A DNA stretch of 64,000 nucleotides from the NCBI RefSeq assembly GCF_000787575.1, contig NW_012236532.1, positions 434,001-498,000 on the forward strand, in the 5' to 3' direction. The translations under genes were made by a program, and so were the position numbers. The first letter of the stretch is position 1; every line of letters starts with the position of its first letter. Shown one piece after another: positions 21,592 to 32,426 of the stretch. Source of the DNA: Acytostelium subglobosum LB1. Its lineage: Eukaryota > Evosea > Eumycetozoa > Acytosteliales > Acytosteliaceae. A model generated the notes under the pieces. It was not told the origin of the DNA, ran no database searches, and saw only the letters and a list, made by a program, of their open reading frames with translations.

Positions 21592-23762
21592 ATGACAACA
21601 CCATCACCAGCATCAAATGCTCAAACAAGTGGCGTGTGTACAATCTCACCTCAGTCCGGTCTGCTAGAGTGTACAAAGGAGTTTAGAAGCAAGGAGAAGT
21701 TGCCAACATACGTGTTCCAGTATCCAGAGCACGCCAACACTCATGTTGCCAACGAGATCGTCGCCGTAATTGAGAAGGCCAATGCAGAGGGCAGAAATGC
21801 CGTGCTGGGCCTGTCGGCCGGCTCAACACCCACCGGTGTCTACGAGCTGCTCATCCAGCTGCACAAGCAGAAGAAGGTCTCCTTCAGCAGGGTGGTGACG
21901 TTCAACATCGACGAGTACTACCCCATTGCCAAGACCTCCATACAGAGCTACAACCGCTTCATGAAGGAGTATCTGTTTGACGAGGTCGACATCCCCGCCG
22001 CCAACATCAACGTGCTCAACGGCGAGGCGGACGTTGCCACCATCGAGCAGTACTGCGAGGCGTTCGAGGAGAAGATCAAGTCGCTGGGCGGCATCGACCT
22101 ACTGCTGCTTCCCATCGGCAAGCGCATTGGATTCAACGAGTCGGGCGCTGAGAAGGGCTCAAAGACCCGTCTAGTGGACCTCGAGCAGAACACCAGAATC
22201 GACGCAGCCTCTGACTTCTTTGGCACGGAGCACGTGCCACACCAGGCGCTCACCATGGGTCTCTCCACACTGCTGGCTGCCAAGCGTGTACTGTTGCTTG
22301 CCTTCTCAGAGGGCAAGGCTGCCGTGGTCCAAAAGACCACAGAGGGTGAGGTCTCTCTACAGGTACCATCTAGTCAGTTCCAGAAGCATGCCAACTGCTC
22401 GTTGATCGTTGATGATGCCGCTGCAGGTGAACTCACCAGACAAAAGTGTCCATGGACCATCCACGGCACAACTGGTCCAGTCCTCATCAAGTGGACTCCA
22501 TTGCTTGCTCGTAAGGCTGTGATCTGGCTGTCGCTCAAGCACAACAAGCCCATCCTCAAGCTTGAGGAGGATGAGTACACCGATAACAACCTGTCATCAT
22601 TGCTCAAGTAAGTGTATTATGTACCTAATCACCTCCTCGCGCGATGACATATCATCTAACTCGCATGAACACACACTCTTACAGAGCATATGGACCATGT
22701 CCAAACCTTAACCTAAAGGTGTTTAGATACCTTCAATCAACAATCAATGGCTGGCCAGGTGGTCGTCCTATTCAATCACCACCCAAGTCCCCAGCCGGTC
22801 TTGGTCTCGGTCCACTGCCAATCCAGGTCCAGAATGACAACTGGGACGCACCAACTGCCACTCAGATGCCAGTGTCCAAGCGTGTCATTGTCTTCTCACC
22901 ACATCCAGACGACGACGTCATCTCGATGGGTGGCACATTCATCAGACTCTGCGATCAAGGTCATCAAGTGCACGTTGCCTACCAAACATCTGGCAACATT
23001 GCCGTGTGGGACGACGATGCCAAGCGCTTTGCCAACTACGCCAATGAGTTTGTCAAGCTGTTTGACTTTGACGAGTCGGCCAAGAAGAAGGCGCAAGCCC
23101 TGCAGGATGGCGTCGAGAGCTTCATCGCAAACAAGCAGCCCGCTCAGCCAGACTCGCGTGAGATCCGTCTGATAAAGGGACTGATTCGTCAGACTGAGGC
23201 CAGAGCAGGCGCACGCTACGCCGGTGTCCACCCAAGCCGTATCCACTTCCTCGAGCTGCCATTCTACGAGACTGGCGCCGTCAAGAAGAAACCACTTGGC
23301 GAGGAGGACATCCAGATCATGGCCGACTTCCTCACCTCTGTAAAGCCCGAGATCATCTTTGCCGCCGGTGACCTGTCGGACCCACACGGTACCCATCGTG
23401 TCTGTCTCAAGGCGATCCTGGCCGCCATCGAGCGCCTCAAGAATGAGCAATGGATGCGCGAGTGCCAGGTGTGGCTGTACCGTGGCGCCTGGCAAGAGTG
23501 GGAGCCCGAGCGCATCGAGATGGCTGTGCCCATGTCGCCACACGAGCTCCTCAGAAAGAGAATGTCGATCTTCAAGCATCAATCACAAAAGGATGTGCCA
23601 GCATTCCCCGGCACAGACAAGCGCGAGTTCTGGGTGCGTGCCGAGGACCGCAATCGTCAGACTGCCAAGATATATGACCGACTTGGATTGACAGAGTTTG
23701 AAGCTGTCGAAGCATTCGTCAGCTGGGCCATTGACAACAAATACGGTACCAACCCAATATAA
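21592..23762 (+). CDS. Fusion of glucosamine-6-phosphate deaminase-like domain and PIG-L/LmbE deacetylase
   Basis: Two exons, 21592..22607 and 22685..23762, give 697 residues. I start at 21592 and not at the earlier in-frame ATG (21523), because the upstream part reads as repeat leader. Residues 30-335 are NagB-like: phosphate loop GLSAGSTPTG at 73-82 and FNIDEYY with Asp107. The usual G-x-D-G-H-I-x-F-N-E is replaced by PIGKRIGFNE at 174-183, so the catalytic Asp-Gly-His is lost. Residues 405-695 are a PIG-L/LmbE deacetylase with the zinc motif PHPDDD at 411-416 and a later DPHGTHR that supplies the third zinc ligand. The same two-domain order occurs in Bacteroidetes proteins annotated as glucosamine-6-phosphate deaminase-like. 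Likely role: deacetylation of an N-acetylglucosamine-type substrate, with the first domain perhaps only binding sugar phosphate. Transfer from bacteria with later intron gain is inference. Confidence 0.88.
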
Positions 23763-24126
23763 GATAATATCTTCCTTCTCCCCAATTGGATCGTTCAATC
23801 ATTCATTCAATCAATCAACCAGATTGATGACCTTCATCCAGAGTCCTGTCCAATCCGAATCCAACTCAAATCAGTGAGTGAGCAGTTGTGTCCACCTTAT
23901 CTCTAATGCGTGTCATGAGTTGTTCTCAATGCTAGGGATGGTATCACGTGCTGGAACACACACACATACAGATACAACATCATGATGGTGGGCATAATGG
24001 GACCAACCACACACGATTTCTCCACCGCCCTCATCCTCGAGAGAGGTCAAGAAACGGCACACTGATATGTGTCAGGTTTGTGTGTTTGTGTCAAATAGGA
24101 AGAAGACAAGACAAAGTCAGTTGTAA
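23763..24126. other. Intergenic region
   Basis: This 364-bp stretch follows the NagB/PIG-L gene. It holds (TCAA)-type repeats near 23797-23820 and no gene that I can recognise. Confidence 0.5.
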
Positions 24127-24272
24127 TCAATACTTTGTTTTCAATGATTGTTTTAGCTTTTCAGAAGCCCATTGATAGGGCTTGCCCCAGAAACCAAAGT
24201 AATCAAAAAACATAAAGCGTGGCGTGTGCGTTATGTGGATAGTTGTCGCCCGAAAAGTCGAATTGGTACGTA
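24127..24272 (-). pseudogene. Frameshifted 3' exon remnant, family unknown
   Basis: On the minus strand one frame reads YQFDFSGDNYPHNAH and LYVF, then hits a stop in a run of six T (about 24206-24211). The next frame continues FDYFGFWGKPYQWASEKL to a stop at 24127. Skipping one base in the T run would join them into a single continuous protein-like end of about 47 residues with good codon use. An AG acceptor precedes it at about 24273. I do not recognise the family. A one-base sequencing error in a homopolymer is the main alternative to a true pseudogene, and no upstream exons were found. Confidence 0.35.
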
Positions 24273-24391
24273 CTATTATTTGAAATAAAGAGATTGAGAT
24301 AATTATATTTTTGTTATTAATAAATACCTTATGTAACCTTCTTACCAAACGATGTTTTTAACTATGATACGGAATTTATGATCAAGTTAAT

Positions 24392-24437
24392 GCCCTCATT
24401 CCGGAATGAGGGCCGACTTGGTGAGCGCATCGCTCAC
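24392..24437. repeat. Two adjacent perfect hairpins
   Basis: Positions 24392-24413 form a perfect 22-bp palindrome (GCCCTCATTCC and its complement). It is followed at 24421-24437 by GTGAGCG, a 3-nt loop and CGCTCAC. The pair lies about 130 bp upstream of the first four-span gene. It could be a transcription end, a small RNA or a protein-binding site. Confidence 0.7.
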
Positions 24438-24565
24438 AACCTACTCTTGGACAGCACCATCCATCCATTCATTCATTCTTATTTATTCATTCAAGACAAA
24501 ACTTTGTAATCATTTGTTGTAATCTATCAATCATATACACATACACATATATAAATACATAAACA

Positions 24566-25276
24566 ATGCATAAGGGAAACGTCGTTGTATTGATCTTATT
24601 GATCGTTCCAGCAGTTTTGCTGATCGTTTCATACTCTTGTATGTAGTAGTTAATGATCTCATCGGCCAGGCACATTATTCATCAGATACTAACATCCTAC
24701 TCATCATTCAATCAAACGAATTGATCAATCAATTAATTAGCATACTGGTACAAAGTCAGCACGGGTGATTCCGCTTCATACTACAAGCAAGACACAATTA
24801 AGAGTACCGGAGGAGGTAACACCATTTACACAGACTGGAGCGACAACGATGGAGATAAGAGAACCCATCAGATTTTCACCTCGGCAATGGCCTTTGCTAC
24901 TATTGCTTGGATTGTCGACATTATTGCCGTGTTCTTCATTGTGCTCAGCCTTCTTGGAATTCTCAGCAAGATCCCATTGCTGCCATTCCTTACCAAGTTC
25001 TTGCCATTGGCAGTTTTGATCCTGTCTCTCATCTCGCTGTTCATCTTTGTTGGTCTGCCAAGCGCCATGAAGAAGGACTGCCAGGCTGTCTCTACTGATA
25101 CCATCTGTGACAACGACAAGCAGAACAAGGACCTCTCTGGTTCCCAAAGCGTCACTATTTTGGGAGTCACCTTCACCACCAAGTGGGGACCAATCCAAGG
25201 TTTTGCCTGTGTTGTCGTCTCTGCCGCCTTTGCCCTGGGTGCCACCGTTGCTTCCTTCCTCATGTCCGCTTTCTAA
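24566..25276 (+). CDS. Four-span membrane protein, paralogue A
   Basis: Two exons, 24566..24638 and 24741..25276, give 202 residues; the junction is phase 1 after SYS. The first exon is a membrane helix (residues 5-23, VVVLILLIVPAVLLIVSYS). A polar loop with YWYK, SYYKQD and WSDND follows. Three more helices come next: around FATIAWIVDIIAVFFIVL, LAVLILSLISLFIFVGLP and FACVVVSAAFALGATVASF. After helix three come SAMKKDC and a second Cys (TICDN), likely a disulfide in the second outer loop. The topology resembles claudin/PMP22-type tetraspans, but I cannot assign a named family. The gene is one of three related copies here with an identical 73-nt first exon and intron phase, so it is a real, lineage-specific family. 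Confidence 0.85.
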
Positions 25277-25799
25277 TTTAAACAATAAAAGGAACTTGTC
25301 TCTTGTTAATAACAAAATGTGTACACATGTTGGTGATGGTCATTGGACCATTCAGTTATTATCCCCAAGTGAGAGAGAAAGAGTGAGAGTGAGTGTGTGT
25401 GTGTGTGTATACGTGTCTGAATTGATTGTTATTCTTTGATTGATTGATTGTTTGGTAGTGTGTCGTTTTGTTTGAAGGGTTGTGTTTGTGTGTGTTTGGT
25501 GGTGATTGTGAAAGGGTGGGAGTCAGTGTCAATTTGGTAGGTGATCAGTTAAAGTATACCCTCCAATTAATTATTAGTCTACATATATCCTTCCATCTTT
25601 TGATGGTTTGTTTATCATAATTAATTATGTTAGCCTCTTTTAATGGTTGTATATTCATATATATATGAAGTTAAATATCAATAATTATTGATTGTTCTCT
25701 ACTTATACATACATATCATGAATAATCATTGATTGAATTCAACATTGTTATATTATAATCCTTTAATCAATTAAATAAATAAATAATTACTCTTCAAAG

Positions 25800-26468
25800 A
25801 TGCATAGACCCAATATTATTGTACTAATATTATTGTTTGTACCCTTTGTTCTACTCATTGTTTCATATTCATGTATGTATATATGATCGATTGATCAACA
25901 GCATTAGTTTCATTTTATTAACATCCAAATAATGTACACATTCCGAATGATAGCATATTGGTATAAACAATGGAGTGGAGATAATGCCACATACTTCAAG
26001 TCTGATAGAATAACAAGCAATTTCCCTGGAGGATACACATCTCATTACTGGGGCAGTGATGATGATAGCTACACTCATCAGATATTCCAGGCTTCCTTGG
26101 CGTTCGCTATCCTTGCATGGATAGTGGATATAGTCGCCATTCTCTTGGTGGTATTCAGTCTTGTTGGCCTGTTCTCTAAACTCCCCTGTTTGCCAATGAA
26201 TATCCTCACAAAGATTATGCCAATCGTTGTATTCGTTCTATGCTTCATTTCAATGTTCATCTTTGTTGGCTTGCCCAGCGCCAAGAAGAGAGACTGTGAG
26301 AAGCAGTTTGGAGATGGCAACTGTAACGCTGGAGGAGACCTCAGCAAGTTGGTTGGTTCTAGAGATGGTTTCCACTGGGGACCAATTGAAGGTTGGGCAT
26401 GTGTTGTTGTCTCAACAGCGTTTGCTCTTGGTGCCACAGTTGTCTCCCTTGTGGCTGGCAACTTCTAA
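25800..26468 (+). CDS. Four-span membrane protein, paralogue B
   Basis: Two exons, 25800..25872 and 25954..26468, give 195 residues. Exon 1 is again 73 nt and encodes MHRPNIIVLILLFVPFVLL followed by IVSYS; exon 2 starts at the same phase with YWYKQW. The shared body includes THQIFQAS, AWIVDI, FIFVGLPSAKKRDC, a second Cys in GNCN, WGPIEGWACVVVS and AFALGATVVSL. Paralogues A and B lie in tandem 523 bp apart and are most alike at the helices and at the Cys loop, while the first outer loop differs. Function is unknown; a plasma-membrane or endolysosomal location is inference from topology. Confidence 0.85.
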
Positions 26469-26822
26469 ATTATTTAACTCATCATAATATTGCCTTGTTT
26501 GTCAATCAATCAACTACTTGTAAATAAAGTAATCATTTCCATATTTGGTAATCAATCAATCAAGCAATCATTAATTAAACATCAGATGCATTTATTGATG
26601 GGTATTATTCTCATACAATTAGGTTGGGTTGATTGGTTGGAGGTTGGAGTTGGTTGGTTTGGATATGATTGGCTTCTGGATACTCTGTTGTAGTGTTGGA
26701 CGGATGGCCTGATCAAGTGGACTGGGAGCACGCCTCCAGCAGAGGCTGGATGAAATAAATATGACAGTTGGATGGCATAGGGTAGGTTGGATGGTAGATA
26801 GGTAGGTGGATGGATTGGCTCT

Positions 26823-27185
26823 TTAATCAGAGTCAGAGGATGAATCGGATGATGATGACTCGTCCTTCTTGTTCTCATCGTAGACCTTCTTCTCCATCTC
26901 CCAACGCTTCTTGTCCTCCATGGCCATCTTCTCATAGGTCTCCTTTCCCTCGGCATCGAGCTTCTCCCACAGCTTTCCGAGCAGGGAACCGATCTTGCCA
27001 AAGGTGGCCTCTGGGTTCTCGGCCTTAACCTGTGGACGCTTCTCCTTGGAGAAGAAGATGAAGGCAGTCAAGTTACGACGTGGGGCATTTGGATCCTTCT
27101 TCTTCTTCTTGTTCTTCTTGGACTTCTTTCTGGTGTCCTTCTTAGTCTTCTTGACTCTCTTGGGGTTTTCGTCGTCACTGCTCAT
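26823..27185 (-). CDS. HMG-box protein (HMGB/Nhp6 type)
   Basis: A single exon of 120 residues. A Lys-rich N-terminus (residues 8-32) leads into one HMG box at about 31-102 with the expected DPNAPRRNLTAFIFFSKEKR, LGKLWEKLDAEGKETYEK and KRWEMEKKVYD. The protein ends in an acidic Ser/Asp tail (SSSSDSSSDSD). The layout matches Nhp6/HMGB: DNA bending by the box, nucleosome contacts from the basic arm, and autoregulation or CK2 phosphorylation by the acidic tail. It lies between copies B and C of the four-span family on the minus strand. Confidence 0.93.
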   Translation of the reverse strand: MSSDDENPKRVKKTKKDTRKKSKKNKKKKKDPNAPRRNLTAFIFFSKEKRPQVKAENPEATFGKIGSLLGKLWEKLDAEGKETYEKMAMEDKKRWEMEKKVYDENKKDESSSSDSSSDSD

Positions 27186-28062
27186 TCTATCATTGTTTGA
27201 TCAAATGAGTGAGTAAGAGTGAGTGTGAGGAGAGAGGGAGTAGGTAGTAGGTGCAGACGAGGCATTGGTAGGGAAGAGAGAGAGAGAGAATGAGAATGAG
27301 AGAAGTATTTATAATATGTTAGTTATCCATACACTATCAACCATACACACTAACTGATGATGATGTGTGTCGACGAGTTTCCACCAACAATCAATTTCAA
27401 CAAACAAACGTGTTGATGGTAAAACTTGATTGATTGATCGAGCGGAAACGACAACAAGTGGCGCTATAGCGCCAGAGAGGACGAGACACAACATCCGACC
27501 ATCAGACCAACATATAAAAATATCATGCCATAGGATGACTAGAGTTAATAGTTACCTTTTAGTTTAATGCTATTGATATGTATGTGTGCGTGTATGTTGT
27601 ATGGGTAAAGTTGTGCGGTGATGGAATGTATGTGTGTCAAAATGTACACAGGTTGTATGGCAAGGGATGGGAGTTGAGGAAGGTTGTTGTTTGTGCGTGT
27701 TGTATATTGTGAGGTGAATTGAATTGTTTGTTTGTATGTGTGTGTGAGAATTGTGCGTGAAGGTTGTTGGTGAGAGAGTGAGCGTGACTGGCTGTGCGTG
27801 CCGCTAGTCACTGGAGTGAACTGGTGAGTGAGAGTTCACACCTTTCAAAATTTATGCCTGTATTATTTAAATTTGAATTTGAATTATCTTCGCACACTTT
27901 GATCACAAAGTGTTGGCTGAATCAGCCAACGGTTTCTACTCCAACGGATGATCATCGATCTTCACACCCCTCTCTCGCTCACCCGGCTGATCAAGATCCT
28001 GCTTCAACTACACACCCAACCAATCAAATCAACTAGTTACCACGTGTTATTCAATCATTTCA
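27186..28062. other. Intergenic region
   Basis: About 880 bp between the HMG-box gene start and the 3' end of paralogue C. TG-rich tracts lie near 27580-27790. An A/T-rich ATTTAAATTTGAATTTGAATT stretch lies near 27866-27888. No gene was recognised. Confidence 0.5.
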
Positions 28063-28789
28063 TTATTCTTGATAACGGACAAGGAAACTTGTAACGGTTC
28101 CTGCAATGTTGAATAAGGCGCCAAAGATGATTATGATCCAACCTAGTTGAGGCGCGAACTCAATTTGATCATTGTAGGTGCCATAGAGTTGATGCTGGTC
28201 GGCTACGCCACATAGAGTGAAGTGTTGATCGGTGCAGTCACGTTGTTTGGCGGCGGGCAGTCCAACAAATACAAACAAGCCAATGAGACTGAATGTGATG
28301 GCGGTCAGACCCAGTCCCCTAATCACATGATTGAATGGTAGGAATCGGATGTTGTTGAGTGCGCCAGCCATGCTCAGGGCAATCAACAGCAGCAACACAG
28401 TGATCTGTACCCATGCCAACAATATGAATGATACTGAAGTGCTGTAGAGCTCTCTCTCATGTATCCTGCTGTTTGCATTTTGCCAACCTTCCACCTCTGA
28501 GTACTCTCCATTCGGTGTCCTCTCAAGTATCCTCTCCTCATTGAACTTTGTGAGCACCTGTCTATCACTCTGTATGTAGTTCACTTTATACCAGAATGCT
28601 TTGTTGTTTGATTGATCGAGAGAGTGTGTTGTGTTGTTGGACATGTTAGCAAATATTGTAGTTGTTGATTAGTTCCAGGTCATGATTTGACTGACTGAGT
28701 GGCCATTCATACATACAGGAGAAGGATACAATTAGCAATACCCATGTACATACGTACATGGCAAAGGATATGATCTTCTTTTTGTTCAT
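28063..28789 (-). CDS. Four-span membrane protein, paralogue C
   Basis: Two exons, complement(28063..28598, 28717..28789), give 202 residues. Exon 1 is 73 nt like the other two copies and encodes MNKKKIISFAMYVCTWVLL followed by IVSFS; exon 2 opens with FWYKVN after a phase-1 junction. It shares the FVFVGLPAAKQRDC motif, the second Cys (TLCG) and the final helix region, but has drifted more than A and B. It is on the opposite strand, about 1.6 kb from B. A frame opening inside the intron could suggest a start at 28644, but the conserved exon 1 argues against that. Function is unknown. Confidence 0.82.
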
Positions 28790-29730
28790 AGTATTAAGGG
28801 TTATTTAGATAACTTGGAGCCACAAAGGAAGGAAGGATAATTATGAGGTAACAATGAAGACGCCACTCACTCGATTAATAATAACAACAACAAAGGAAGG
28901 AGGACTTCATACATTCTTTCTTTCCTACCTCCCATCTAGCTAGCCAGTCGGACTGACAGCCTGCCTACTTGTTAAGTTAATTGATTGATCAATCATAATT
29001 TGATGTTGGCTAACATATATAACACCAATATATCTCACTCACTCTTCACACCTTGTCACTTGATCACATGTTCAACAGTGTTACCACCCCCTACTTACTC
29101 ATCCTTGGGTTAGTATTCAGACCACCCCAAACTAATAACACCAACTCACACAGTTAGACAGATAAACATACACAAAACACCTATTATCTCTTTCATTCAT
29201 TCTTTGGCAATAGATGCACGACAAGGGTGCCGAGTCGCAGACCCGACTCCCTGTAGTATGGTCTTTCAGGTGTACACCTGGCCTCTCATAACTAATATAT
29301 GGAATGAATGATTGATGGTAATGACAATCTCAATATTAACATAGATGATTGATTATTAATATATTGTTCATTGAGTCTACAAGATGTATGTCAACCAATG
29401 GAGTGGACTCAACTACTACAACTTGGAATGACGTGTGGTGTTTGGTCGGACCGACCACACCAACCTGGAAAAGGAAACTGGTTGTGTTTGGAATAGTTGT
29501 TGGTCTGAAGTGAAGAGTGACTGAGATAATATATTGAGTTGAACAAAGTCCTCGGTTTCCGAACCTGACATGTTAGTAGTATTCTTTGAGATATATATAT
29601 ATATACTTTTATGATGCAAATATAATTATAATAATAATAATAATAATATTGATATAGATAGAGATATTAAGAATATAAATAGATAGACAGACAGATTGAC
29701 ATACCCATTTGGAGCATAATAATTGAGGAG
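28790..29730. other. Intergenic region with hairpins and a possible fourth paralogue scrap
   Basis: Two hairpins lie at 29232-29249 (GAGTCG/CGACTC) and 29267-29280 (palindrome CAGGTGTACACCTG). At 29385-29430 an AG is followed by a stretch reading MYVNQWSGLNYYNLE before a stop. It resembles the start of exon 2 of paralogue B (YKQWSGDNATYF). The region before 29731 is AT-rich with (ATA)n and is the likely promoter of the next gene. Confidence 0.4.
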
Positions 29731-31008
29731 ATGTCGGATAAATCACAATTACCTGTACGATTCATTGTTAATACAAAGTATCAATACTTGACAAAGTTAA
29801 ATGGAGGTGATACATTTGGAATGGTACAGAAGATGTTGACCGAGAAGAGACCAAAGGAGTTGGGACCTTTGCCAGAGATACCAATATTTGCCTTTATCTA
29901 CTCGGGCAAATACTTCTCCGAGGACATGTTTGTTCACGAGTTGGAGTCAACTCAAACGCGGCGACCTCTCAACTTGCAACTCATTATAAAGGATGCCTCA
30001 AAGAACAGAATGTTCTTTCCCAAGGGATTCTCATTGGCAAGGCGTAACTCTGCGCCAATCGTCAGCGCCATTCAACAAGAACGAGACCAGATACGTGCGC
30101 TCTCACCAGATATCTCGTCATTGACGCGACACCAACAACATCCAATCGAGCCAATATCACCTATAATGCAAGCACAGGAGGTTCCAACTTCTGCGCAACA
30201 GTCGATACCAGAGGAGAATGAGAATGAAGAGTTGCCAACCTTTATTACAACGTTTGAAGAGGTGACTACATTCGATGCAGATATCCAACATTATCATGGT
30301 GTGTCGTTCTCCAACTCGACAATGTCATTGTTGGACCATCTGTTCAACAACAATCAACAAGATGGTACCGTGTCCACACAGTTTGCAAGAGAGTATCTTG
30401 AGGAGTATTGGGAGCAGATGGCACAACGCACACCTCAACTACACTCAATCACCTACAATGTCGATCCAATGACCAATACCACGACTACATCAATCAACTC
30501 GCATCCATTCCCCAACGACAAATATGATGGGATACTTCAATTAATCCTAAAGGTTGACCATGAACAAGATGGCGGAGAAGGTCGCTTGAGCAAGGAACTA
30601 TTCCGTACCCTGTTCTTCCTATTCAACTATGATTCGAATGCTCTACAAGAGGATGCATGTCCAAATGGATCATATAATGAGTAAGTAGAGGTCGTAACGA
30701 CATCATGGATGTAGTCTGCATTGGACTGACACCAGTCAATCAATCAAACATTAGTGTTGAGAGAGTTGTGGAACAATACCATTCAACGATATCCAATCAA
30801 CCATTTTGAAGAGTCAAGGTTCAAAACGCTGTACCAAATGGTTAGTGAGCTGGATGGTAGGGCACCATCAAACAGTGGTAGCAGCGATGATAACAGTGGC
30901 GACAGCAACAGCAACAGTTCACTTGGTTGTCAATTCATCGAACTACTTCTATTCCTCTACTGCACTGATATTTTAAACAATGAAGTAACTTCATCAGCTG
31001 CTGTATAA
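29731..31008 (+). CDS. Uncharacterised protein with ubiquitin-like N-terminus
   Basis: Two exons, 29731..30680 and 30762..31008, give 398 residues. I use the acceptor GTTGAG at 30761 because it is the one that keeps the frame (reading NGSYNE then ELWNN). Residues 7-93 alternate hydrophobic strands and a helix in ubiquitin-like order (PVRFIVNTK, FGMVQKMLTE, FAFIYSGKYFSED, PLNLQLIIKD). Residues 95-190 are polar, Ser/Gln/Glu-rich and probably disordered. Residues 190-398 are mostly helical and Ser/Asn-rich near the end. I do not recognise the second half, and no catalytic motif is visible. A role as an adaptor would fit but is inference. Confidence 0.65.
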
Positions 31009-31265
31009 ATGAATGAATGAGTGTAATAATAAACAATCAGCAACTAGACCAATTGTTGACCTTCAAAGGGCACTCTCGAGTCCTCACTGACTTCACCAAA
31101 AATCATTTAAAATTAATTAAAATAAGATTTGTCAAGAGGACGAGCGAGGGACTCGTGTGGGGTAGCGGGCTGGCATGGATATCTCAGACGAGTGACAGGG
31201 ACAAGGTATCCAATATCCCCTATCCACACTATATCCATTATCAATATCCATCCATCACCTTAGCA

Positions 31266-32302
31266 ATGTCTGAGACTACCGCCACTCCAGCTTCCTCCGG
31301 AATGATCTTCGTTGGAAACCTCCCATTCAGCCTTACCGAGGCTGAGTTGACCACCATGTTCGCCGCCTACGGTGCTGTGTAAGTGATCTTCAATCTATCA
31401 TCCATCCATCAACATTAGCACAGTGATCATCATCATCGTCAAGATTCAGGATGTTTGGATACTGGGATCGATCAATCATTCCATCAAATGATATGAACAA
31501 TCAATGTTAACACTGGCCATCTAATCCAATCAATCAATCAATCAAACTGATCAAACATGGACATACTCGCGACTCATTCGACTCTTATCGATATAACAGT
31601 GTCAACTCCAGAATCATCAAGAGAAGATCAACTTCACTCGGATATGGTTTTGTCGAAATGGAAAACGAGGAGTCTGCTGTGAAGGCCATCGCTGCTCTGA
31701 ACAAGTCAGAGATCAGCGGCAGAGCCATCAACGTCGAGTTGTCAAAGGAGACTGGCCCAAGAAAGACCACCACCACCACCTCCACCCCAACCACCACCTC
31801 CACCAAGCCATCAGGCAGATCGCGCAGACCAAAGACCACCTCGGACGCTGCCCCAGTCTCTGGTGACGCCCCATCCACCTCGTCCACCGACTCGACCGCC
31901 GCTGGCGCCTCGACCGGCAGACCAAAGAGAAGATCAAACACCAAGAGAAGATCAGACGCTGAGGTCTCCCCAGCCGCCACCTCCACCACCCCAGCCGAGC
32001 CAAAGGCTGCCTCCCCAGATACCCTCTTCGTCACCAACGTCCCATTCAGCGTTGACAACGAGAAGTTCCTGGCCTTGTTCAAGGACTTCTCACCAAAGAG
32101 CGCTCACATTGTCATCAACTCCAGATCAAACAGAAGCAGAGGCTACGGATTCGTCGTCTTCAACACCACCGCCGAGCAGCAGAACGCTCTCGCCGTCAAC
32201 AACACCGAGATCGACGGCAGAAAGATCTCTGTCAAGGTTGCCTACCTCCATGAGGAGAAGCCAGCCGAGACTGCCACTGAGACCCCAGTCGCTGCCAACT
32301 AA
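31266..32302 (+). CDS. Two-RRM RNA-binding protein with Ser/Thr/Lys linker
   Basis: Two exons, 31266..31378 and 31600..32302, give 271 residues. The 221-nt intron falls inside RRM1, after AAYGAV. RRM1 covers residues 13-90 (MIFVGNLPF as RNP2, LGYGFVEM as RNP1). The linker at about 93-170 is rich in Thr, Ser, Ala, Pro, Arg and Lys (RSRRPK, GRPKRRSNTKRR). RRM2 covers about 175-255 (TLFVTNVPF, RGYGFVVF). Both RNP motifs keep the aromatic RNA-binding residues. Gene-level function cannot be assigned. Coding sequence is markedly richer in C at third positions than its neighbours, which suggests high expression. Confidence 0.85.
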
Positions 32303-32426
32303 ACTAAACTGACCCATCCCCCAGCTCAATAAAGCCAAGGACAGATCAACAGATGTATTGGATACAGGAATCAATCACTCGCGACTCATTGGACTCGCGA
32401 GGACTCGTGTGTGGTAGTGGACATGA

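Noticed and set aside
22896-23582. Minus-strand frame of 228 codons inside the PIG-L domain
   Set aside because: Shadow of a GC-rich coding region; the plus strand carries the zinc motif and family content.
28599-28644. Start of paralogue C at 28644
   Set aside because: The conserved 73-nt first exon at 28717-28789 gives a better start shared with both paralogues.
32388-32420. CTCGCGACTCATTGGACTCGCGAGGACTCG-type motif shared with 31566-31586 as a mobile repeat
   Set aside because: Only a short shared phrase (ACTCGCGACTCATT) with no ends, duplication or tail; noted but not called.
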